NCBI GenBank assembly: GCA_041671305.1
Contig: JBAZBX010000015.1
Span: 1 to 25,223 of the forward strand
Source of the DNA: CAIPBY01 sp041671305
Lineage (GTDB): Bacteria > Patescibacteriota > Patescibacteriia > 2-01-FULL-39-33
Length of the DNA stretch: 25,223 nucleotides
Direction of reading: 5' to 3'
The notes beneath the pieces were generated by a model that was given only the letters and a program-made list of their open reading frames with translations, was not told the DNA's origin and ran no database searches. Shown piece by piece: positions 15,930 to 22,755 of the stretch (position 1 is its first letter; each line of letters starts with the position of its first letter). The position numbers and the translations under genes are program-made.

Positions 15930-16811
15930 CTATGCCCGCAAACTACGCAGGCGTCCCAGTTGTTTCACGATTTCCACAATGAACTCCGCCCCCAGATCGC
16001 TGGCGAAGTCCTTGGCAAACGTCCACTTGGTCCACCAGGATCCAGAAGTGGATCTGGTCGGAGCAGGAGGCGGTGCTATTGGCGTAACTGTAGTAGTAGC
16101 ATCAGTAGATGCCTTATGTTGTGCTCCCTCCCTCTTGCGTTGCTCACGCCGTTCAATTACTTCCTGATAGGCGTGAACGACCTCGTCCCTTCTGGCGATG
16201 GGCCAGTAGAGAAGAGCGCAGGGAATTAGGAAGATCGCCACTAGCCAGTTGTACCAACTGGCGTATTGCCTCGGCGGAGTGGGTGGCATTTGGACTTTTG
16301 GTTTTGCTTCAATGGTCGCCATGTTCTCCACCATTTTTTGCAAAACGTAGTCGATCAGTCCTTTCCAGGACGGGCTTTCAATCAGCCGTTCTTTCGCCGT
16401 TGTCGCTCCGGCCAACTGCACCTCACCATTACCCAAAACTTGGAGTAGAGCGCTTTTGGCACTGGGGTTGTCATAGTTTGCGGCTTCGGCCACTTTCGTG
16501 GTGATCTTGGCGATCTCAGGCGACCCCTGAAGCAGGGGAGCACCAAGGCCACCAATAAACGCACTAACTATTGCCAACACCGCCACAGCAACCAGCGTAT
16601 TGCTACGCGTGTTGTTATCGGCGATAAAGGCGCCAATGTAGTGGCCGTACTCGCGCCCGATGAAGGGAACGAACAGGCCGATGACGAAGCCGAGGACAAT
16701 GGGCGTCATGATGACCGCCCAGAAGATCGCTTGCGTCCACGTGCCCACAAAGAGGGCTGTGGTCGCAGGCAACAGACACAACACGATAACAAACAGTGCC
16801 TTCATTTTCAT
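15930..16811 (-). CDS. Membrane protein with signal-like N-terminus (cassette gene 2)
   Basis: 293 residues from the ATG at 16811, or 291 from the ATG at 16805. The AGGAGG at 16814-16819 is two bases from the first and eight from the second, so 16805 is the better start. An N-terminal hydrophobic segment (about 4-22) and helices at about 27-50 and 73-95 lead to a soluble stretch with AAEAANYDNPSAK and ATTAKERLIES. Another helix lies at about 188-206. The tail is a basic helix (RREQRKREGAQ), a Pro/Thr-rich linker and a C-terminal helix ending GRLRSLRA. It lies 13 bases downstream of the zinc-ribbon gene. Function unknown. Confidence 0.75.
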   Translation of the reverse strand: MKMKALFVIVLCLLPATTALFVGTWTQAIFWAVIMTPIVLGFVIGLFVPFIGREYGHYIGAFIADNNTRSNTLVAVAVLAIVSAFIGGLGAPLLQGSPEIAKITTKVAEAANYDNPSAKSALLQVLGNGEVQLAGATTAKERLIESPSWKGLIDYVLQKMVENMATIEAKPKVQMPPTPPRQYASWYNWLVAIFLIPCALLYWPIARRDEVVHAYQEVIERREQRKREGAQHKASTDATTTVTPIAPPPAPTRSTSGSWWTKWTFAKDFASDLGAEFIVEIVKQLGRLRSLRA

Positions 16812-16813
16812 TT

Positions 16814-16819
16814 CCTCCT
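16814..16819 (-). promoter_or_regulatory. AGGAGG site deciding the start of cassette gene 2
   Basis: A perfect AGGAGG on the minus strand is two bases from the ATG at 16811 and eight bases from the in-frame ATG at 16805. The second spacing is near optimal. Confidence 0.7.
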
Positions 16820-16824
16820 CGGGG

Positions 16825-17451
16825 TTATTGGCCCCGGTAGTATTTCATTGATGCAAGCAGACTTGTCCAGAACCCGCCGGTCGGTTTGAAACCCGCGCCG
16901 ACCAACTTCTGAGTCCAGAATTTGTTCGTGCCCACCACCGTGACGGTGGCGTGCACTTCGTTGCAGGTGAAGTTGACGTCCCACGACAAAAATCCATTTT
17001 CGTTGGTTTGTAGGGTGATAGTCTTGCCCTGGGCGTCGGTTGTTGTGGAGTGACTTTCGCCATCCCAAACAATAATAGCTTGATTCTTCGCTGGCTCCCC
17101 GTCTTTGAGGACTTGGATCGCCAGCGTGTACTTGCCAGCTTTCCCACTCACGTTGACGGAGAGTTCAAACACAGGAAGTTTCGGCTTGGCCGGCGTAGCC
17201 GGTTTAGCCACGAGCGGTGTGCCGCATTTGTCGCACGCCCCGTTGGGACGATTGACAACGTGAACACCGCAGTTGGTGTTCGGGCACGGCACTTTCAGTG
17301 CCTTGCCACAATTGCCATTGACACAGTGAACCGCCCCTTGAGGGGCTTCGGTCCTGCAGAATTCGCAGAAGATCTTGGGCGGTCCCTGTTTCTGCTTTTG
17401 GCCACCTTGGCCTCCGCCCTGTTGATTGCCTTGGTTTTGGTCGTCAGCCAT
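16825..17451 (-). CDS. Double zinc-ribbon plus Ig-like domain protein (cassette gene 1)
   Basis: 208 residues from ATG 17451, chosen because GAGG lies six bases upstream; a TTG at 17508 in the same frame would add 19 residues without an SD. Residues 1-25 are a Gln/Gly-rich flexible segment. Two zinc ribbons follow: Cys29, 32, 43 and 48 (CEFC...CVNGNC), then Cys56, 61, 73 and 76 (CPNTNC...CDKC). Residues 85-190 are a beta-rich domain with the rhythm of a bacterial Ig-like fold (YTLAIQVLKDG, TTTDAQGKTI, FLSWDVNF, ATVTVVGTNKFW). There is no signal peptide or membrane helix, so it is probably cytoplasmic. It leads the high-GC operon and may be the soluble partner of the two membrane proteins. Domain calls are by pattern. 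Confidence 0.78.
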   Translation of the reverse strand: MADDQNQGNQQGGGQGGQKQKQGPPKIFCEFCRTEAPQGAVHCVNGNCGKALKVPCPNTNCGVHVVNRPNGACDKCGTPLVAKPATPAKPKLPVFELSVNVSGKAGKYTLAIQVLKDGEPAKNQAIIVWDGESHSTTTDAQGKTITLQTNENGFLSWDVNFTCNEVHATVTVVGTNKFWTQKLVGAGFKPTGGFWTSLLASMKYYRGQ

Positions 17452-17589
17452 TGTTGGCCTCACTTTCTGTTGTTTTGGCTCATCAAAGAGCCGGTTGTTG
17501 GTTGTCAAAGTTCCGTCAGTAATTCACCCTTAAAATTAACATATTTTGGCCAAATTAATATGGCAATTTTCAGGGTATATTAACATACA

Positions 17590-17618
17590 AGTATAGCATA
17601 TTATGGTAATTTTGTCAA
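17590..17618 (-). promoter_or_regulatory. Consensus sigma-70 promoter of the high-GC cassette
   Basis: On the minus strand, TTGACA (17613-17618), a 17-base spacer and TATACT (17590-17595). It points at the cassette and leaves an untranslated leader of roughly 130 bases before ATG 17451. The leader includes TTTGGCCAAA, a short palindrome that could be regulatory. Confidence 0.82.
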
Positions 17619-17664
17619 TAGCGGTCGGCTTTATTGTCAAATAGTTTCTTATGTTTATTAAATG

Positions 17665-17673
17665 TGGTATAAT
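17665..17673 (+). promoter_or_regulatory. Extended -10 promoter of the solute-binding protein/pilin operon
   Basis: TGG-TATAAT matches the extended -10 form (TGn before TATAAT). The -35 region is poor. It lies about 65 bases upstream of ATG 17740 and diverges from the cassette promoter at 17590-17618. Confidence 0.6.
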
Positions 17674-17739
17674 ATAGCTAACTTGAATTTTGTGGATATC
17701 TTTTATTAAAAATTCAAAATTTATCTAAAATTAAACAAA

Positions 17740-19122
17740 ATGGCAAAAAGACCATTAAGAAAGTACTTCAATTTACTCAGTATTTTCCTTATTATTTCTT
17801 TCTTTGCGACTTCCGGTTTCGGCTGTAAACTGCAAAGTCAGGCGGTAAAGGAAAAAACGCAACCAATTACTCTTAATTATTGGCGAGTGTGGGACGACGC
17901 TGATGCTTTTGATTCGGTGATCACCGATTATCAGGCGGTGCATCCCAACATAAAAATTAATTATCGTAAATTCAGATACGAAGAATATGAGCAAGAACTG
18001 CTCAATGCTTGGGCGGAAGACAGAGGGCCGGATATTTTTTCCATTCCCGAAAGTTGGCTGATGGAATACGAGCCCAAAATCCAGCCTATGCCGGCAGAAA
18101 TTTCCATGGCTTATCAGCATGTCAGCACCGGACTTCAGAAAGAAGTGACATATGAACTCAAGACTTTGCCTACCATGACTACGCGCCAGCTCAAGGATAA
18201 TTATCCGGATATTGTGGCAAGTAATTTGATAATTAACAATCAGATTTACGGTTTGCCTTTGAGTCTGGAAACTTTGGTTATGTTCTACAACAAAGATATT
18301 CTCAATAATTCCGGCATCGCTCAGCCACCCACGACTTGGAACGCATTTCAGGATGCGGTGCAGAAGATGGCGCGTTTTGGTACGGACAGCAAAATTATTC
18401 AAGCTGGCACAGCGCTAGGTACGGGCAACAATATTGATAGATGTTTTGATATTTTATCCGTTTTGATGATGCAAAACGGCGCTACTATGGCTGACATCAA
18501 TGGAAGTCCTACATTTTTTGGTGGCAATAGGGACACTTCCAAAACTCCTGGCAATGATGCTTTGGTATTTTATACTGATTTTGCTATGCCTCTGAAGAGC
18601 GTTTACACTTGGTCATCAGATATGCCGAATTCTTTGGATGCTTTTATGGCCGGTCAGGTGGGAATAATATTTGGTTATAATTTTAATTTGGCCACGATAA
18701 AGGCTCAGGCGCCTCGGCTCAGTTTGGGTGTAGCGCCTATACCTCAAGTCAATTCGGCTACGCCCAAAAATTATGCTAATTATTGGATAGAGACAGTGTC
18801 CAAAAAATCCAAAAACCCAAATGAGGCTTGGGATTTTGTGTTGTTCTTGTCACAGAAACAGGAATTATCCAAATACTTGGCGGTGGCTCAGAGGCCGGCA
18901 CCACTCAAGTCGTTAATTAATTCACAAGCAGAAGATGAATTTCTCCATGCTGCTTCCACTCAAACGCTCACGGCAGATAATTGGTATAGAGGCAAAGACG
19001 CTCCAGCTGCAGAGAGCGCTTTCAAGGAGATGGCCAACCAGTATATCAATGCTTCCACGGATAAAGAAAAAAGTTCTATCATGTCCAACGCTTTATATAA
19101 GATAATACAGACGATGAAATAA
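17740..19122 (+). CDS. ABC-type sugar solute-binding lipoprotein (SBP family 1), orphan
   Basis: 460 residues resembling extracellular carbohydrate-binding proteins of the MalE/UgpB class. An N-terminal basic and hydrophobic signal ends in SGFGC, with Cys29 as probable lipid attachment; Gly rather than Leu at -3 makes the lipobox atypical. Family features follow: INYRKFRYEEYEQELLNAWA, GPDIFSIPESW, YGLPLSLETLVMFYNKDIL, the hinge-region PTTWNAFQDAVQ, FMAGQVGIIFGYNF and NPNEAWDFVLFLSQ. It would capture a sugar or oligosaccharide outside the membrane. No permease or ATPase genes are in the window. It ends two bases before a pilin-like gene, so it may serve an extracellular assembly instead of import. 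Family is confident; ligand unknown. Confidence 0.88.
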   Translation: MAKRPLRKYFNLLSIFLIISFFATSGFGCKLQSQAVKEKTQPITLNYWRVWDDADAFDSVITDYQAVHPNIKINYRKFRYEEYEQELLNAWAEDRGPDIFSIPESWLMEYEPKIQPMPAEISMAYQHVSTGLQKEVTYELKTLPTMTTRQLKDNYPDIVASNLIINNQIYGLPLSLETLVMFYNKDILNNSGIAQPPTTWNAFQDAVQKMARFGTDSKIIQAGTALGTGNNIDRCFDILSVLMMQNGATMADINGSPTFFGGNRDTSKTPGNDALVFYTDFAMPLKSVYTWSSDMPNSLDAFMAGQVGIIFGYNFNLATIKAQAPRLSLGVAPIPQVNSATPKNYANYWIETVSKKSKNPNEAWDFVLFLSQKQELSKYLAVAQRPAPLKSLINSQAEDEFLHAASTQTLTADNWYRGKDAPAAESAFKEMANQYINASTDKEKSSIMSNALYKIIQTMK

Positions 19123-19124
19123 AT

Positions 19125-19673
19125 ATGGAAAAGTTAACGGCCAAAAAATTGTTCTCGTCAGCGCTGTTGATGTTTTTTGTCATGGCTTTGTGCCTTCCGA
19201 TGGTTTTGGCGGTTGCTCCGGTTCAAGCCAGTTCCTGGGTAGACACCAGCGACTCGGCTTGCGCGCAAAATGGTGATTGCAATCCCTGCGATTTGGTAGC
19301 CGTGACTGTCAGGTATATGAACGGATTATTTTATGGAGCAGGCACTATTGCCATGTTTATGTTTGCTTTTGGCGGAATTGTCATGCTTACCGCTTATGGC
19401 AATGAAAATAGGATAACTTGGGGCAAGAATGTCTTGGTGGCAACAGTTGTCGGTATGTTTATAGTTTTTACGGCTTGGATTCTGACCAGCGTGTTTATCG
19501 GAGCCTTCTTCGGCAATCCGACTGGCGGTAGTCAGATCAAGGTGTTCGGCAATAGTTGGAATTCATGTCCGACATCGGGGAATCAAGGACAGTCCAACAA
19601 GGTGGAAGCTCCTGGAATTGGTGAAGGGCTCATTGATGCCGCTAAGACAACAGTTGAGAAAGCTACGCAGTAA
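19125..19673 (+). CDS. VirB2/TrbC-like pilin-family protein 1 (divergent, Cys-containing)
   Basis: 182 residues. A signal peptide (about 1-35, cleavage expected near VQA-SSW) is followed by a short cysteine-bearing stretch (SACAQNGDCNPCD). Two hydrophobic helices at about 64-88 and 103-127 are separated by the loop AYGNENRITWGKN. A Gly/Ser/Asn-rich tail holds one more Cys. The helix-loop-helix matches the T4SS-pilin family (VirB2/TrbC-like), whose members are cut by signal peptidase and assembled into fibres or membrane complexes. It is the most divergent of the five, and its loop lacks the G-D of the others. Two bases separate it from the solute-binding lipoprotein gene. Role in a pilus is inferred. 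Confidence 0.72.
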   Translation: MEKLTAKKLFSSALLMFFVMALCLPMVLAVAPVQASSWVDTSDSACAQNGDCNPCDLVAVTVRYMNGLFYGAGTIAMFMFAFGGIVMLTAYGNENRITWGKNVLVATVVGMFIVFTAWILTSVFIGAFFGNPTGGSQIKVFGNSWNSCPTSGNQGQSNKVEAPGIGEGLIDAAKTTVEKATQ

Positions 19674-19700
19674 TCTTTATTATAAAATAATTTTGTTTTT

Positions 19701-20255
19701 ATGAAGAAAAAAATATTTATCTTTTCAATTTTACTGGTATTGGGATTGGGAATGTTTATGATTGCAAATAGTGTTTTAGCGGCCGATTGTGCTTGCAGGG
19801 CAACTGCTTGCGCAGATGGACACACCGAGGATTCTGCATGTTTGGCATGTGAGAAGAGTTGCGCCGATGCCGTGATTGATCCATGTTTGGGTTTTTGTAG
19901 CTCAGACGAAGTATGTATTAATGGCTCTTGCCAAAATAAAACTACTCAAACTACTCAAACTACCGGAGGCTCAACAAACAATGGCGCAGCCGTAGCCATC
20001 CAAAATCCTTTGGGTAATGGCGTCACTGTTGATGATCTGATTAAAAAATTTATTCTGAGCATTTTGGGATTCAGCGGTGTCTTGGCACTGATTGCTTTTG
20101 TCTATGGCGGGATGTTTTGGCTGGTTTCCATGGGTGACACCAACAAAATTACCAAAGGGAAAAACATCATGATTTGGGCAGTATTTGGCTTGGCTGTTAT
20201 CTTTGGTTCCTATGCCATTGTCTCTGCCATTTACAGTGTTTTGGGCATTCAGTAA
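19701..20255 (+). CDS. VirB2/TrbC-like pilin-family protein 2 (type A, Cys-rich head)
   Basis: 184 residues. After a signal peptide (cleavage near VLA-ADC) comes a head with ten cysteines between about residues 29 and 78 (ADCACRATACADG, CLACEKSC, CLGFCSSDEVC), enough for five disulfides. A Thr/Gln/Gly linker (TTQTTQTTGG) follows, then two hydrophobic helices with the loop SMGDTNKITKGKNIMIWAV between them. The loop and second helix closely match the protein at 20801-21244 (KIT-K-x-KNIMIWAV-GL-VIF-SYAIV), defining type A. The cysteine head is unique in the set and suggests an exposed adhesive or binding tip. No SD is obvious. Confidence 0.75.
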   Translation: MKKKIFIFSILLVLGLGMFMIANSVLAADCACRATACADGHTEDSACLACEKSCADAVIDPCLGFCSSDEVCINGSCQNKTTQTTQTTGGSTNNGAAVAIQNPLGNGVTVDDLIKKFILSILGFSGVLALIAFVYGGMFWLVSMGDTNKITKGKNIMIWAVFGLAVIFGSYAIVSAIYSVLGIQ

Positions 20256-20268
20256 GGGGATAAATTAT

Positions 20269-20297
20269 TTGATAATCACACAAAAATAAAGTATAAT
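20269..20297 (+). promoter_or_regulatory. Internal sigma-70 promoter for pilin 3
   Basis: TTGATA (20269-20274), exactly 17 bases, then TATAAT (20292-20297). It lies after the stop of pilin 2 and about 37 bases before ATG 20334, so pilin 3 can be transcribed apart from the upstream genes. Confidence 0.82.
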
Positions 20298-20320
20298 TAA
20301 AATTAATAACTCAAATAGAA

Positions 20321-20329
20321 AGGGGGTGA
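20321..20329 (+). promoter_or_regulatory. Very strong Shine-Dalgarno of pilin 3
   Basis: AGGGGGTGA closely matches the complement of the 16S anti-SD (AAGGAGGTGA). It ends four bases before ATG 20334. The other pilin genes show nothing comparable. Confidence 0.78.
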
Positions 20330-20333
20330 CGAA

Positions 20334-20744
20334 ATGAAATTAACACAAAAAAAGTTTATCGCAGGATTATTGACGCTAGCTATTGCTGTGACCATGATTG
20401 GTTTACCATTCGTAGCTGGAGCTTCAACTGATTTAAATACAGCTGATGAAAATTTAAATTCTTTTCAAACCGCTTCCGGTCTTGGAGATGCAGATTTATC
20501 AACCATGATTGGTACTTTGGTAAAAGCCATACTTAGTCTTTTGGGCGTAGTAGCTATTCTTATAGTATTGTATGGAGGATTTAAGTGGATGACAGCTGCC
20601 GGAGATGAAGGTAAAGTTGATGGAGCCAAGAAATTAATTATATCAGGTATTATTGGTATAATCATCGTGGTAGCAGCTTATGCTATCGCCAGTTTTGTTC
20701 TCAGCGCAATTCAAAATGCTGCTGGAACCGGTGCAACCTACTAA
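20334..20744 (+). CDS. VirB2/TrbC-like pilin-family protein 3 (type B, probable major subunit)
   Basis: 136 residues. The signal peptide ends VAGA-STD at residue 30. A short polar stretch (LNTADENLNSFQTASG) leads into two hydrophobic helices around the loop GGFKWMTAAGDEGKVDGAKK. The mature protein is about 106 residues, compact like a VirB2 pilin. It shares GFKWMT-x-x-GD-x-GKVD-x-AK with the protein at 21283-21702, defining type B. It alone has its own consensus promoter, a near-perfect SD and a strong hairpin just after its stop codon, all suited to high expression of a stable transcript. I infer this is the major subunit. Confidence 0.78.
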   Translation: MKLTQKKFIAGLLTLAIAVTMIGLPFVAGASTDLNTADENLNSFQTASGLGDADLSTMIGTLVKAILSLLGVVAILIVLYGGFKWMTAAGDEGKVDGAKKLIISGIIGIIIVVAAYAIASFVLSAIQNAAGTGATY

Positions 20745-20750
20745 CAATTT

Positions 20751-20786
20751 AAATGGCGGGAAGAGTTTTACTCTTCCCTTCCATTT
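20751..20786 (+). terminator. Hairpin after pilin 3 (partial terminator or mRNA stabiliser)
   Basis: GGGAAGAGT-TTT-ACTCTTCCC, extended by AAATGG/CCATTT across a small internal loop. No T-run follows (GAATATTTATCC), so it is not a standard terminator. A 3' stabiliser or leaky terminator fits its place between pilins 3 and 4. Confidence 0.65.
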
Positions 20787-20800
20787 GAATATTTATCCAA

Positions 20801-21244
20801 ATGCTAAAATTATTTTATACAACCAAGTCGCGCTTGATAGTCATTCTTACCTTTTTTGTTTTGGGAGTCACGACTTTTGTCAGCAATGCTTATGGAGCGA
20901 CATACAGAACAGGTCTGGATAGTTTGGGTAGCAGTTTGGGATTACAGCCGAATATCAGCACTTTTGTGGGCGGTATAATTATTGGCATCTTGGGATTTAT
21001 CGGCGTGGTAGCTTTGATTTTGGTTATTTACGCGGGATTCACTTGGCTCATGTCTCAAGGTGATCCCACCAAAATTACCAAAGCCAAGAATATCATGATT
21101 TGGGCGGTGGTTGGCTTGGTGGTTATTTTTGCATCTTATGCAATTGTGCAGTTTATTATTTTCAACGGATTTTTGCCATCAGCCGGTACAGGACAAACTA
21201 CTAATTCGTCCGGGTTGATTGTGGATCCCAGCGGGTATAATTAG
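20801..21244 (+). CDS. VirB2/TrbC-like pilin-family protein 4 (type A)
   Basis: 147 residues. A basic N-terminus and hydrophobic signal (cleavage near AYG-ATY) precede a short Ser/Gly/Leu stretch. Two helices lie around the loop WLMSQGDPTKITKAKN, and a Ser/Thr/Gly-rich tail ends PSGYN. Helix 2 and its lead-in (KNIMIWAVVGLVVIFASYA) are the closest match in the window to pilin 2, but the ten-cysteine head is missing. The start ATG at 20801 lies just after the hairpin and has no visible SD, so expression may be lower than pilin 3. Confidence 0.75.
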   Translation: MLKLFYTTKSRLIVILTFFVLGVTTFVSNAYGATYRTGLDSLGSSLGLQPNISTFVGGIIIGILGFIGVVALILVIYAGFTWLMSQGDPTKITKAKNIMIWAVVGLVVIFASYAIVQFIIFNGFLPSAGTGQTTNSSGLIVDPSGYN

Positions 21245-21282
21245 AAAGAGATAAATTTAAAAATTATTTAAATAATATAAAA

Positions 21283-21702
21283 ATGAAAAAAGTTATGCAA
21301 AAATTCTTAACCAAGAATTATAAGTCCATCATCATGGCTGTAATTCTTTTTTGCGTTTTGGCTCTGCCCATGGTGGTTGGTGCTACTGGCAACTTGAGAA
21401 CGGACATCGATGAGAATCTAACGAAGACTGGCCTTGAGGATGATCTTGGTGGTGGAAGTGCCAATAACCTGCCAGTATTGGTAGGAAATTTGATTACTGC
21501 TGTTTTGGGTTTTTTGGGCGTGGTGTTTGTAGTCTTGACCATTTATGCCGGTTTCAAGTGGATGACTTCCAATGGTGATCCTGGAAAAGTTGATAAGGCC
21601 AAGGCTATGTTGGTTCAATCCGTAATTGGTCTTATTATCATGCTTATTTCTTATGGCATAACTCAGTTCGTAATTGATGCTATCATGGGTGCTACGGCAT
21701 AA
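21283..21702 (+). CDS. VirB2/TrbC-like pilin-family protein 5 (type B)
   Basis: 139 residues. A long basic N-region (MKKVMQKFLTKNYK) and hydrophobic signal end near VVGA-TGN. An acidic stretch (RTDIDENLTKTGLEDDLGG) precedes two helices with the loop GFKWMTSNGDPGKVDKAKA, very close to pilin 3. It closes the array and is followed at once by a strong terminator. Like pilin 3 it has no cysteine in the mature part, so it may be an alternative or minor subunit of the same fibre. Confidence 0.76.
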   Translation: MKKVMQKFLTKNYKSIIMAVILFCVLALPMVVGATGNLRTDIDENLTKTGLEDDLGGGSANNLPVLVGNLITAVLGFLGVVFVVLTIYAGFKWMTSNGDPGKVDKAKAMLVQSVIGLIIMLISYGITQFVIDAIMGATA

Positions 21703-21720
21703 ATTAAATTTACTTATAAC

Positions 21721-21762
21721 AAAACTATCCAGCCTCTCATCGGAGACTGGATAGTTTTTTGT
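21721..21762 (+). terminator. Rho-independent terminator of the pilin operon
   Basis: AAAACTATCCAG (21721-21732) pairs with CTGGATAGTTTT (21747-21758), with an inner CTC/GAG. It is followed by further T residues and then GTTTG. It also lies at the end of the convergent peptidase gene. Confidence 0.88.
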
Positions 21763-21796
21763 TTGGGCAGTTTTGCTAGCTTGAAAAGATGAAGAG

Positions 21797-22543
21797 TTAG
21801 TAGATAACTACAGCTCTTTTGTCCAGCATTCCCCAGTTTTTCAAAAAGTCCGTAACGCTCAATCTTATCTCCCCGTAAATTGGATCCAGCAGAATCATTA
21901 ATTGAGGATTATTGGATTGTCCGGTGAAGCCGATCAAAGTTCTGGCATGTTCATCAAGTTTGGCCTTGATAATTTTGCCTTCAGGAGTCTTCCAGGAAAT
22001 ATCTTTGCCGGCGCCAACCACACCCCAAACTACTATGGGATTATTGTTGGTCAGTTCGGTTATCAAGTCGCTTAGCGTCACATTGGTAATAATCTTGGCA
22101 GGGCGATATTTGATGGCTAGATCATAAATTGGCTGTTCGTAGACTCCATAGCCGGTGTTGGGCATGGTGCCATTGATATTTCCGACAAAGCCCAAATTGG
22201 GATCGCCCCAAGTGTTGTTTTTGCTCCGCGCTCCAGAATCGGAAACAGGCAACTGCCGAATAAGTTCGCTTTCAGTAATTTGTACTCCTTTGTAGTTTAG
22301 TGCCATTAGTAGAGAAGCCACTTCGCAAGACAAGGTATGCTCCTGGTGATGATAGGAAACCGCCAGCTTCACTGCCGGCTTAATTGGTACGGCGCATACG
22401 GCTTGGTAATAAATTTTTTTGATCGCATTTTCTTCCCCTTTGGGATCATTAATTCTTAATTCAAATATCAGCCAGCTGACTAGGATAAAAAGTATTATTA
22501 GTAGCGCCAGTAAGAGATGCCTTTTTTCTATTTTTTTGGCCAT
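21797..22543 (-). CDS. C39-family-like cysteine peptidase, membrane-anchored
   Basis: 248 residues from ATG 22543; a TTG at 22618 in the same frame would add 25 residues and is less likely. An N-terminal anchor (about 9-27, LLLALLIILFILVSW) puts the catalytic domain outside. The domain has the papain-like C39 pattern: HHQEHTLSCEVASLLMAL with Cys73 after a Gln-x4-Ser lead-in, LDEHARTLIGF with His199, and LLDPIYGE with Asp220. The inter-motif NTWGDPNLGFVGNINGT and YGVYEQPI match the YvpB-like C39_2 group. C39 enzymes often cut double-glycine leaders within ABC exporters, but no exporter is here. It may process surface proteins such as the nearby pilin-like products; that link rests on position only. 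Confidence 0.85.
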   Translation of the reverse strand: MAKKIEKRHLLLALLIILFILVSWLIFELRINDPKGEENAIKKIYYQAVCAVPIKPAVKLAVSYHHQEHTLSCEVASLLMALNYKGVQITESELIRQLPVSDSGARSKNNTWGDPNLGFVGNINGTMPNTGYGVYEQPIYDLAIKYRPAKIITNVTLSDLITELTNNNPIVVWGVVGAGKDISWKTPEGKIIKAKLDEHARTLIGFTGQSNNPQLMILLDPIYGEIRLSVTDFLKNWGMLDKRAVVIY

Positions 22544-22676
22544 AAAATTATAAATCTTCTTCAGAAATAATATTTTTATTATATCAAAAAATATCTTAAA
22601 TAGCGACTTTTTGGACAAAAGGTGAATAAAATATGGATTTAATTCTAGGAAATATAAGATATAATATTTAAATCAC

Positions 22677-22704
22677 TTGACAAACTTCTGTAGTGTGATA
22701 TTAT
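22677..22704 (+). promoter_or_regulatory. Promoter of the csoR-type metal operon
   Basis: A consensus TTGACA (22677-22682) is followed after 16 bases by TATTAT (22699-22704). TATAAC at 22702-22707 is an alternative -10 with a 19-base spacer. The palindromic operator begins within five bases of the -10. Confidence 0.75.
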
Positions 22705-22708
22705 AACA

Positions 22709-22731
22709 ATATACCTACCCCCCAGGTATAT
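22709..22731. promoter_or_regulatory. Palindromic CsoR-type operator
   Basis: Perfect 8-base arms ATATACCT and AGGTATAT flank ACCCCCC. This is the general TACC-C/G-run-GGTA plan of operators bound by the CsoR/RcnR family. It overlaps the expected transcription start, 25 bases before the repressor gene, so the operon should be autorepressed until metal binds. Confidence 0.85.
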
Positions 22732-22755
22732 GATCTGAAAAATAATTAAGCCATT

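Noticed and set aside
22544..22618. N-terminal extension of the C39-like peptidase from a TTG
   Set aside because: It needs a rare start without SD and adds a hydrophobic, low-complexity stretch ahead of a normal anchor that begins after ATG 22543.
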